NCBI GenBank assembly: GCA_964434955.1 | Contig: CAYSXI010000044.1 | Coordinates: 1 to 29,763, forward strand | Direction: 5' to 3' | Length of the DNA stretch: 29,763 bases | DNA from: JANQLU01 sp964434955 | GTDB lineage: Bacteria; Planctomycetota; Planctomycetia; Pirellulales; Pirellulaceae | Shown: one piece after another, positions 18,084-24,475 of the stretch | Layout of the letters: each line of letters begins with the position of its first letter | Position numbering within the stretch: the first letter of the stretch is position 1 | Program-made: the position numbers and the translations under genes | The notes under the pieces: model-generated | Database searches by the model: none | Seen by the model: the letters and a program-made list of their open reading frames with translations, nothing else | What the model was told of the DNA's origin: nothing

Positions 18084-19448
18084 CTACGTTGGAGCGGCAG
18101 CTTCCATCATGTAGGCACAAAGCAAGGCACAATAGGTCCCCAGGGCATATCCGAGAACCGCCAATAGCACGCCAACGGGTGCGAGCGAAGGATGGAACGC
18201 CGCAGCGACAACCGGTGCCGAAGCTGCCCCGCCGATATTGGCTTTCGAGCCTACGGCCAGGTAGAAATAAGGTGCACGAATCAGCCAGCCAACCAGGAAA
18301 AGCAGGCCCACGTGGATAAACATCCAAATGCCACCGACAATGAATAGTTTCCAGTTTTGCGCAATGACGGTGATATCCATTTTCATTCCGATTGTGGCAA
18401 CGAGAATGAAAATGAACACGGTTCCAATCTTTGAAGCCCCGACGCCTTCGTAGTTGCGAAGTTTCGTGAAAGAAAGAATCAAACCCAGCGTCGTCGCAAT
18501 AATGATGAGCCAGAAAAACTCACTGTTGAGGCTGAATCGTTTCAGGAATGGATAGTTCTCTTTCACGAAGGGTCCGATCGCATCTCCGACCAAATGGCCC
18601 AAGCCCGTAATCCCGAAACAGATTCCTGCCAAAACCATGAGGTCTACTGCCGTTGGATTCCTGGCAGTCGACTTGCTGAATTTTTCCATCTTCTCTTTCA
18701 GGTTTTCAATAGCCGAAGCATCGGCATTGAAAAACCGGTCGATGTGTTTTGAGAATCCAACGCCGATCAACAAGAAGACCATCCAGATCTCCGCCACAAT
18801 CACATCAAGCGTGATCATGACCGAATACATCTGGTCGTATTTCTTTCCTCCCGCGGTTCCTTCCGCGGCTTTTTCGGGCCTGAAAATTTCATACATCGAA
18901 GCCTGGTTCGCGCCACCACCGATCCAGGATCCGGCCACCGTTGAAAAGCCTCGCCAGATGGCTTCCGGCCCATTGCCGCCAACAACGTCGGGCGCAAAAA
19001 ATGAAGTCATGAAAATCGCCAGCGGACCCCCGATCATCACTCCCACCGTGCCGGTAAGAAACATGATCAACGCCTTCGGACCCAGGCGAAGGATCTCTTT
19101 CAAATCAATGCTCATCGTAAGCAAGACGAGACTCGCCGGCAAAAGGAAACGCGAAGCCACGTAGTACAACTTTGATTGTTCGGGATCGACGACTCGAAAG
19201 GTGGTCAGAAGCGAAGGCAGGAAGTAGCAAAGCAACAGCATCGGAACGACCTTGAAAAAGATCTTGAGGAACCGATTCTGCAGGTTCGAAAGGTAAAAGA
19301 TGGTTGCGAGCATGATCACGAGGATGCCGAAGACGATGGCATCGTTTGTGATCAGAACTTTTTTTGGCTCGTCCACTGCACCACCGCCAGCAAATCCCAG
19401 CAATTGGTGGGCGTGAAATTGTAAGTGGAAAGCAACGTTTTGCAGCAT
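18084..19448 (-). CDS. DUF819 family integral membrane protein
   Basis: A 454-residue membrane protein with about ten to twelve hydrophobic helices, matching DUF819 (YjcL-like), a transporter-like family of unknown substrate. Recognisable parts include the early ITNDAIVFGILVIML, the GSWIGGGANQASM loop in the middle and the C-terminal SKANIGGAASAPVVAAAF. The last two are glycine/alanine-rich re-entrant-type motifs at related places in the two halves, suggesting an inverted-repeat transporter. The N-terminus is about 33 residues longer than I expect for the family, but no later start codon is clearly better. The GNAT gene follows after 20 bases. A transport role is inferred from fold type only. 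Confidence 0.88.
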   Translation of the reverse strand: MLQNVAFHLQFHAHQLLGFAGGGAVDEPKKVLITNDAIVFGILVIMLATIFYLSNLQNRFLKIFFKVVPMLLLCYFLPSLLTTFRVVDPEQSKLYYVASRFLLPASLVLLTMSIDLKEILRLGPKALIMFLTGTVGVMIGGPLAIFMTSFFAPDVVGGNGPEAIWRGFSTVAGSWIGGGANQASMYEIFRPEKAAEGTAGGKKYDQMYSVMITLDVIVAEIWMVFLLIGVGFSKHIDRFFNADASAIENLKEKMEKFSKSTARNPTAVDLMVLAGICFGITGLGHLVGDAIGPFVKENYPFLKRFSLNSEFFWLIIIATTLGLILSFTKLRNYEGVGASKIGTVFIFILVATIGMKMDITVIAQNWKLFIVGGIWMFIHVGLLFLVGWLIRAPYFYLAVGSKANIGGAASAPVVAAAFHPSLAPVGVLLAVLGYALGTYCALLCAYMMEAAAPT

Positions 19449-19487
19449 CTAATTTGCCTTGGCTAAGCCTGAATTCTTTTGCGAGCC

Positions 19488-19517
19488 ATTTTAATGGTCG
19501 TAATTTTGTCGCCGCAA
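19488..19517 (-). promoter_or_regulatory. Weak candidate promoter for the DUF819-GNAT pair
   Basis: On the minus strand TTGCGG (19517-19512) and TAAAAT (19493-19488) are 18 bases apart, about 40 bases before the ATG at 19448. The -10 is good (5 of 6), the -35 poor. Since a terminator lies just upstream at 19539-19568, some promoter in this 90-base gap is required. Confidence 0.3.
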
Positions 19518-19538
19518 TCTCGCCGAAGGTAGAAGCCA

Positions 19539-19568
19539 CAAAAAAACCCGAGTTCGACACTCGGGTTT
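19539..19568 (-). terminator. Rho-independent terminator of the PA-IL-like gene
   Basis: AAACCCGAGT (19544-19553) pairs with ACTCGGGTTT (19559-19568) around a 5-base loop. Read on the minus strand, the stem ends directly in a run of T. It lies 34 bases past the stop of the gene ending at 19603. Confidence 0.88.
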
Positions 19569-19602
19569 GATGATTGGTCAAATTCTTTGGCGATCCTGTA
19601 GA

Positions 19603-20817
19603 CTATTTGCCGCCGCCGGAGACGACCCGCAAGTTGACGCGAAATTCGCCCGGATAAGCGTAGCTCATGTATTCCTGCGGAATCGCAACGCCAAGCTTGA
19701 GCGTCCCGGAACTTGGTGCCTTGATCGTCTTTTTGGCACCGACGTAAACGAACTTCCCGTCACCGACCTGAACCAGCAACGAACCGCCATTAAAATTTTG
19801 ATACTTGGAATAGCGTGTGTTTCCTTCGGGGCCGGTGCTGCGATTGCTGCCCCAGGGAGTCATGACGATCGAACCGGAAGCACGAACGGAAATCGTGTCA
19901 CCTTTTTCAACACGAATCCCTGTGGACTTCATGTTTTTCCCGGCCATGTTGGTGCCCATGATTCGAACTGTCTTTCTTGCTTCACCACCGCCAGTCATGG
20001 AACGATCCATGTATTTGATGTCGGCAAGTTTGACATTCAAGTCGCCGTGTTTGGTTTTCACGACGAATGAGTCCTGCTTGATTTTCCCGACCACGGTAAA
20101 GTCCTTGGTTTGGACCGAGTCGCCGCGAATCATGGCAACCGAACGATCGCCGGCCTCCTCGTCCATCGCGTCCATGTCTTCCGACATTTCCTCGAGTTCC
20201 TCCCGGATTTCCTTGAGGTGTCGTTTCCGCTCCGCATTGCCACCATCTTCAAACTCGTAAATCTGCATCAGGAACTGAGGCCCGAGATTCACGATGTCCT
20301 TGTGAGCTTTTTCTCGCTCATTGAAGTCCTTGTCGCCAAGCTTCTCAACCAGCCCTTTCAGTTGACCGTAAAGTTCAGGGAAACTGTCGAGGCCCGGACG
20401 AAAACCGTAAAGTTTTTCTACAGGGATTTTCAAATCGCCAAACTCGGTAACGACAGTGACACCGTCGCCGCTCAAGTCTCCCGTGAAGATATTTCCGTCC
20501 CATAGATGGAACCGAACCTCGCGCGGATTCGCAGGTTTGATTTCGGTTCGTTTGACAACAACGTCCTCATCTTCTTTTTTCTTGTCGTCTTTTTTCTTTT
20601 TATCATCCTGTTTCTCTTGCGGAACAGGACGCGCGGGGCCACCAAAGGGGTCCTGGACCGCGATCGGTGGAACGGCTTCCTGCATTTTGACGGTTTGGAT
20701 CAGGTCAACTAACTCGTCAAAGTCAGCTCTTTGAGCGTTGGCAATCGTGCCAAAAACGAAAGCAATGGCTGTACAAAACGCCAACGTTCGTAAACCAGAA
20801 AGAGGAGTGGAATACAT
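19603..20817 (-). CDS. Secreted protein with duplicated beta segment and PA-IL/LecA-like C-terminus
   Basis: A 404-residue exported protein. Residues 1-29 are a signal peptide ending ANA-Q. A Lys/Asp-rich, low-complexity linker (about 68-90) follows. Two similar segments, around 105-136 (ending EFGDLKIPVEKL) and 230-268 (ending KHGDLNVKLADI), look like a duplicated beta domain. Between them lies a helical HEAT-like stretch (DFNEREKAHKDIVNLGP). Residues about 300-400 resemble the PA-IL/LecA-like jelly roll (GIRVEKGDTISVRASGSI ... GEFRVNLRVV), a fold that binds sugars in characterised members, so a surface or periplasmic glycan-binding role is possible. This assignment is by pattern and is uncertain. 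The start is ATG 20817 with GGTGAG 5 bases upstream. It has its own terminator and is likely monocistronic. Confidence 0.75.
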   Translation of the reverse strand: MYSTPLSGLRTLAFCTAIAFVFGTIANAQRADFDELVDLIQTVKMQEAVPPIAVQDPFGGPARPVPQEKQDDKKKKDDKKKEDEDVVVKRTEIKPANPREVRFHLWDGNIFTGDLSGDGVTVVTEFGDLKIPVEKLYGFRPGLDSFPELYGQLKGLVEKLGDKDFNEREKAHKDIVNLGPQFLMQIYEFEDGGNAERKRHLKEIREELEEMSEDMDAMDEEAGDRSVAMIRGDSVQTKDFTVVGKIKQDSFVVKTKHGDLNVKLADIKYMDRSMTGGGEARKTVRIMGTNMAGKNMKSTGIRVEKGDTISVRASGSIVMTPWGSNRSTGPEGNTRYSKYQNFNGGSLLVQVGDGKFVYVGAKKTIKAPSSGTLKLGVAIPQEYMSYAYPGEFRVNLRVVSGGGK

Positions 20818-21014
20818 TGAATCTCACCGTCGAAATGGAATTGTCGAAGTTATGGCAGAGCGAGCGACAAGTCGAACGCCAGTCACCGGGCAGTTTTCCC
20901 GTTTGGGGTTCCTTTTTAGGGTCCGCCGTGATGGGGCCGACGGCCTCTACCAAGTATACCCGAGATTGGGAGGCCACGCCCTAGGTGACTTAATGCCACG
21001 AAAAATTTGGTGAC

Positions 21015-21044
21015 CCGAATAATTGGCGCCCCGAATAATCGGCG
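21015..21044. repeat. Two direct copies of CCGAATAATYGGCG
   Basis: CCGAATAATTGGCG (21015-21028) and CCGAATAATCGGCG (21031-21044) differ at one base and are spaced 16 bases start to start, about one and a half helical turns. They may be an operator in the divergent region or chance duplication. Confidence 0.55.
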
Positions 21045-21250
21045 ACCTGGGTGAATCGATCGGTTAAACACGAACCCGAAAACACCTGTCGGTATCGCTG
21101 CCAGGATTCCCCCTGACGGGTTTGCCAAGGGACGCAGGCGCAGAAATCACGACCAGCTTCGTCGTCACCCACAATCGGGAGCCGATGATCCAGCTCTTGC
21201 CACCGACCGCAATTACCAAAATTCTGCCTCGATCGGTTCGGATCGACGTG

Positions 21251-21279
21251 TTCAATTCTGTAACGGCGGTTGCTATGAT
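21251..21279 (+). promoter_or_regulatory. Candidate extended -10 promoter for the M24 peptidase
   Basis: TATGAT (21274-21279) is preceded by TGC, forming an extended -10. The -35 region TTCAAT (21251-21256), 17 bases upstream, is weak. Transcription would start near 21286, which excludes a start codon at 21279 and supports the ATG at 21324. Confidence 0.45.
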
Positions 21280-21323
21280 TGGGCCAAACTTTGGACGCAA
21301 TTTTGGCATTAGAGGTTCCACGA

Positions 21324-22511
21324 ATGTTCGATTTGAGTGCCGTTCAGGCGGCAATTCGCGAATTCAACCTGGATGGTTGGCTGCTTTATGATTTCCGCGG
21401 CCTGAATGTGCTCGCAACACGTGTATGTGATATCCCCCAGGATGATTTGGGATCGCGTCGCTGGTTCTATTACGTGCCCGCCGAAGGTACGCCACAAAAA
21501 CTAGTCCACCGGATTGAGGCCGGGCAATTGGATCACCTGCCCGGTGACAAACGCGTTTACTTGGCCTGGCAGGTCCTCAACGAAAACCTCGAACAGATTC
21601 TGGATGGAACAAAAAACGTGGCGATGGAGTATTCGCCCAATGCCGGCAATCCTTATGTATCCCGAGTTGATGCTGGCACGGTCGAGTTGATTCGATCCTT
21701 TGGTGTCGATGTCGTCTCTTCCGGCAACTTGATCCAGTACTTCGAAGCCCGTTGGTCCGAAGAGCAATGGCAGTCGCATCTGGAAGCAGACCGATTGAAC
21801 CAGGAAGCATTCAGCAAGGCTTGGAAGATGATCGCCGATCACGTTCGCGAAGGAAAAACCTTGCGCGAAACGGACGTTCAATCCATGGTGATGGACTTCT
21901 ATCACGAAAACAAAATGACGACTTATCATCCGCCCATCGTTGGGGTCGGTCCAAACAGTGGTGATCCGCATTACGCTCCCCAGTCAGGTAGCGACGCGGA
22001 AATCAAAGAGGGCGAATTCGTTCTGCTCGACATGTGGGTGAAGATGGATCGTCCCGGCGCCGTGTATACCGATTTAACAAAAGTCGGATTCGTCGGTGAG
22101 TCCGTGCCACAGAAATATACCGATGTATTCAACATTGTTGCCGCCGCACGCGATGCGGGAATCCAGACTGCCAAGGATGCTTTTGAGAAAAAAGAACCAC
22201 TGTTTGGCTGGCAGGTCGACGAAGCAACCCGAAAGGTAATCGTGGATGCCGGTTACGGAGAGGCTTTTTATCATCGCACCGGTCATAACATCGGCCAGGA
22301 AACTCATGGAAACGGAGCGCATATTGATAACCTGGAAACCCAAGAAGATCGCTTGATCATGAAACAAACCTGTTTTTCAATCGAGCCAGGAATTTATCTT
22401 GATGAATTTGGCGTAAGAAGCGAGATCGATGTTTTTGTCGATTCAGAAGGCGACGTCCATGTGACCGGTGGCATTCAAACCGAGGTTTTGCCGATCCTGA
22501 AAGAGTTTTGA
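21324..22511 (+). CDS. M24-family metallopeptidase (Xaa-Pro aminopeptidase/prolidase-like)
   Basis: A 395-residue cytoplasmic peptidase with the creatinase N-terminal domain (about 1-140) and a pita-bread catalytic domain. All five metal ligands of the family are present: Asp236 (LLDMW), Asp250 (YTDLTKV), His321 (RTGHNIG), Glu354 (SIEPGIY) and Glu367 (RSEIDVF). The likely activity is removal of the N-terminal residue before proline, or dipeptide cleavage, but other M24 enzymes share these residues. The usual Gly after the first Asp is replaced (DMW rather than DxG), which may mark a subfamily. ATG 21324 is chosen for its AGAGG at 21310-21314, spaced for initiation. The gene appears monocistronic. 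Confidence 0.9.
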   Translation: MFDLSAVQAAIREFNLDGWLLYDFRGLNVLATRVCDIPQDDLGSRRWFYYVPAEGTPQKLVHRIEAGQLDHLPGDKRVYLAWQVLNENLEQILDGTKNVAMEYSPNAGNPYVSRVDAGTVELIRSFGVDVVSSGNLIQYFEARWSEEQWQSHLEADRLNQEAFSKAWKMIADHVREGKTLRETDVQSMVMDFYHENKMTTYHPPIVGVGPNSGDPHYAPQSGSDAEIKEGEFVLLDMWVKMDRPGAVYTDLTKVGFVGESVPQKYTDVFNIVAAARDAGIQTAKDAFEKKEPLFGWQVDEATRKVIVDAGYGEAFYHRTGHNIGQETHGNGAHIDNLETQEDRLIMKQTCFSIEPGIYLDEFGVRSEIDVFVDSEGDVHVTGGIQTEVLPILKEF

Positions 22512-22814
22512 ATCATCCGACATTCCGGTGCAAGGCTCTGGCAGCAGGCTAAGCGCTCGAATGAAAGTAAAGGCTGGGAGGCCATCGAGGGCGCCGATGC
22601 TCGTCGCAATCCCGTGAACAGTAGCCTCAGGATCTTTGACCCAAGTCACGTGATGGAGCTGGAGCGAAGGGATGGAACCGGATCGTGTTGTAACCAGCGG
22701 CCAACTTCGTTCAAGAGAATGGGGTTTCGACCGTTGGGAATGCACGGGACTCACCGCTCCGGCTCGTTCGCAAAGCCGAACAGCAAAGGCGAACAGTTCT
22801 CGCCTCGGAGCATG
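22512..22814. other. Structure-rich intergenic stretch of unknown nature
   Basis: About 300 bases between the M24 gene and a terminator carry no gene I can defend, but they do not look like ordinary spacer. The GC content is gene-like, and several short hairpins are present: CATCG/CGATG (22583-22599), GTTCG/CGAAC near 22765-22781, and GGCGA/TCGCC near 22788-22804. A minus-strand frame stays open across it and into both neighbours (22895 to 22443). Its peptide contains HHVTWVKDPEATVHGIATS and FTFIRALSLLPEPCTGMSD, which read as if selected rather than random. It may be a dispersed repeat, a decayed gene or a structured RNA. Confidence 0.4.
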
Positions 22815-22843
22815 AAAAAAGGGCGGCCCCAAGGCCACCCTTT
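22815..22843 (-). terminator. Rho-independent terminator of the cysteine-rich gene
   Basis: On the minus strand AAAGGGTGGCC pairs with GGCCGCCCTTT across a short loop (stem 22818-22843), followed by a T6 run (complement of 22815-22820). It lies about 30 bases past the gene's stop codon. Confidence 0.85.
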
Positions 22844-22872
22844 CGTGTTTTCGTTTAACCAGGTCTTGCGAT

Positions 22873-23355
22873 CTAGTTTTGTGGTTCGTATTCAATCGAA
22901 CCGTCTGGATTAACTACCATCACGGCGTTGGCCGATGGTGTGTGAGTCGATTCCTTGGCGACCGTTGATTTGGTTCCGCAGCAAGATCCGCCATCACAGC
23001 AGCCAGATTTCTTCGCGACGGTCGTGGTCGTCGAGTTGCTGCATCCGCCTTCGCCACAGCATGATTTCTTGGCCGTGAGTTTTGAGTCACAGCATCCGCC
23101 TTCGCCACAGCATGATTTCTTGGCGGTCAACTGAGAGTCGCAGCTTCCTGATGAGCAGCATCCAGACGTACTGGTCGATACGTCGGCTTTGGTGCCACAG
23201 CAGCCTTTGTCACAAATGGACGCGTCAGCTTGCGAGTTGGCTTGCACGGTGTTGCAAGAAGCGCAATCGTTGTCTGTGGTCGCGTTTTGGAATACGTAAA
23301 AACCACCAAGTGAAACTGCAAGCAAAGCGAAAATGCCAAAAATGATCTTGTTCAC
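22873..23355 (-). CDS. Small secreted or membrane-anchored cysteine-rich repeat protein
   Basis: A 160-residue protein with an N-terminal hydrophobic segment (about 4-22), a signal peptide or anchor, followed by a region with 19 cysteines. Most are CC pairs in repeats such as KKSCCGEGGCC, including two nearly identical 17-residue units (LTAKKSCCGEGGC). The tail (about 135-160) lacks cysteine and ends NPDGSIEYEPQN. I do not recognise the family. The CC and CxxC spacing suggests metal binding or a disulfide-rich fold outside the cytoplasm, but neither is shown. The start is GTG at 23355 with AAAGGA (complement of 23363-23368) 7 bases upstream. It has its own promoter and terminator, and it is divergent from the ABC exporter. 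Confidence 0.82.
   Translation of the reverse strand: MNKIIFGIFALLAVSLGGFYVFQNATTDNDCASCNTVQANSQADASICDKGCCGTKADVSTSTSGCCSSGSCDSQLTAKKSCCGEGGCCDSKLTAKKSCCGEGGCSNSTTTTVAKKSGCCDGGSCCGTKSTVAKESTHTPSANAVMVVNPDGSIEYEPQN
23041..23124 (-). repeat. 51-base tandem repeat inside the cysteine-rich gene
   Basis: The sequences beginning at 23041 and 23092 are identical over 33 bases, and the period is 51 bases (17 codons). It encodes the repeated LTAKKSCCGEGG unit. The near-identity at DNA level implies recent duplication or conversion and possible copy-number variation. Confidence 0.85.
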
Positions 23356-23414
23356 AAAAAATTCCTTTTATATTTGGGTTTTGAGTAACCTCTGAATTCA
23401 ACTTCTGTACATGA

Positions 23415-23443
23415 AGTATATCGACCACCGATTCCGACGCCAA
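23415..23443 (-). promoter_or_regulatory. Candidate promoter of the cysteine-rich gene
   Basis: On the minus strand TTGGCG (23443-23438) and TATACT (23420-23415) are exactly 17 bases apart, about 60 bases before the GTG at 23355. Match is 4 of 6 and 5 of 6. Confidence 0.55.
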
Positions 23444-23450
23444 TTGAATT

Positions 23451-23491
23451 TTCACCCTTTATGTCCGTTTTGACACCAAAATCAGGGTGAA
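23451..23491. promoter_or_regulatory. Spaced inverted repeat in the divergent control region
   Basis: TTCACCCT (23451-23458) and AGGGTGAA (23484-23491) are perfect 8-base inverted copies with centres 33 bases apart, about three helical turns. A TTGACA (23470-23475) lies at the centre, though no good plus-strand -10 follows. The left arm lies just upstream of the -35 of the cysteine-rich gene. This geometry would suit a dimeric regulator acting on both genes. Confidence 0.4.
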
Positions 23492-23531
23492 TTCGCGTAT
23501 TTCAGGTGGCAGCACGTACCCAAGGTGAAAA

Positions 23532-24428
23532 ATGAAACACGTCATTGAGGCGGAAAAACTGGTCAAGAAGTTCGGCAAATTCACGGCGGTTGATCAGTTG
23601 GATATTAATCTTCTGCCGGGCGAAACTCTCGGGCTGCTTGGGCCCAATGGAGCCGGGAAAACCACGACGATCGGAATGATGATCGGGCTATTAAAACCGA
23701 CCGAAGGGAAAATCGAAGTCCTCGGCGAAAGTGACCCGACCCAAATCTCCGTCCGAAAACAAATCGGGGTCGCACCGCAGGCACTCTCCATTTATGACGA
23801 ACTGACGGCAGAAGAAAATTTGTCGTTTTTCGGGAAACTCTACAAGCTTTCCGGCGCGCATCTCAAATCGCGCGTCGAGTGGGCTCTCGAATTCTCTCGA
23901 CTTCAGGATCGAAGGAAAAGCCGCGTTGGGACGTTTAGCGGCGGAATGAAACGTCGTCTTAACTTTGCCTGTGCGTTGGTGCATGAACCCAAAATTGTTC
24001 TTTTGGATGAACCGACTGTCGGTGTTGACCCACAAAGTCGTAATCACATTTTTGAAGGCGTGGAGCAACTTCAGCAACAGGGCCTGTCGATCATCTACAC
24101 GACCCACTACATGGAGGAAGCGGAGCGGCTTTGCAACCGCGTCGCCATTATCGACCACGGCAAGTTGCTTGAGTTGGATTCGGTTGAAAACTTGATTGGT
24201 CGCCACGGAGGGGAAAGCCTCGTCACGGGTGAACTGCAGGCAGTCCCTGACAAAGTTTCCCTACCCGGGAAATCGGTCGAGCATTCTTGGCGCTATCAAA
24301 CAAACGAACCGATTGAGGAAGTCGCCAAGCTTACCAATCTCGGAGTTCGCTTCAAGAATTTGCAAATCAATCAACCTGATCTTGAGTCGGTTTTTTTGAC
24401 GCTGACCGGTCGCAGTTTACGCGACTAA
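23532..24428 (+). CDS. ABC transporter ATP-binding protein (ABC-2 exporter type)
   Basis: A 298-residue nucleotide-binding subunit energising the membrane protein encoded next. It has Walker A GPNGAGKTT (37-45), Q-loop Gln83 (APQAL), signature FSGGMKRR (135-142), Walker B IVLLDEP (155-161) with Glu160, the D-loop and H-loop His192 (TTHYMEEAE). The last 70 residues form the extra C-terminal domain seen in ABC-2 exporters of the drug, sodium or polysaccharide type, ending DLESVFLTLTGRSL. The start is ATG 23532, preceded by AAGGTG. The substrate cannot be told from this subunit. The divergent cysteine-rich gene raises, but does not prove, a link to metal or stress export. Confidence 0.94.
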   Translation: MKHVIEAEKLVKKFGKFTAVDQLDINLLPGETLGLLGPNGAGKTTTIGMMIGLLKPTEGKIEVLGESDPTQISVRKQIGVAPQALSIYDELTAEENLSFFGKLYKLSGAHLKSRVEWALEFSRLQDRRKSRVGTFSGGMKRRLNFACALVHEPKIVLLDEPTVGVDPQSRNHIFEGVEQLQQQGLSIIYTTHYMEEAERLCNRVAIIDHGKLLELDSVENLIGRHGGESLVTGELQAVPDKVSLPGKSVEHSWRYQTNEPIEEVAKLTNLGVRFKNLQINQPDLESVFLTLTGRSLRD

Positions 24429-24475
24429 ATTCCCTGCCGGTTCCTTTAGCATTCAATCCCATACGGATCCCCGTC

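Larger units (their letters stand above)
20818..21323. other. Divergent intergenic region, no gene
   Basis: About 500 bases separate the PA-IL-like gene and the M24 peptidase. No ORF here has protein-like composition. It contains a GGCCTC/GAGGCC inverted repeat (about 20942-20975), a 16-base tandem repeat (21015-21044) and the M24 promoter candidate. The promoter for the minus-strand gene is not obvious. Confidence 0.5.

Noticed and set aside
21279..21323. Upstream TTG start for the M24 peptidase
   Set aside because: It coincides with the predicted -10 box, and ATG 21324 has a better-placed AGAGG site.
22443..22895. 150-codon minus-strand open frame spanning the gap between the M24 and cysteine-rich genes
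   Set aside because: Not called as a gene because it overlaps the M24 3' end, the terminator at 22815-22843 and the cysteine-rich 3' end. The gap itself is reported as a finding.
23041..23124. Repeats as a possible CRISPR or mobile-element array
   Set aside because: The period is 51 bases, in frame with a coding gene, and the repeats encode a protein motif; there are no spacers or cas genes.
23470..23503. TTGACA as a plus-strand -35 for the ABC exporter
   Set aside because: The only T/A-rich -10 candidate (TATTTC) is 22 bases away, too far for a normal promoter, so it is noted only within the inverted repeat.
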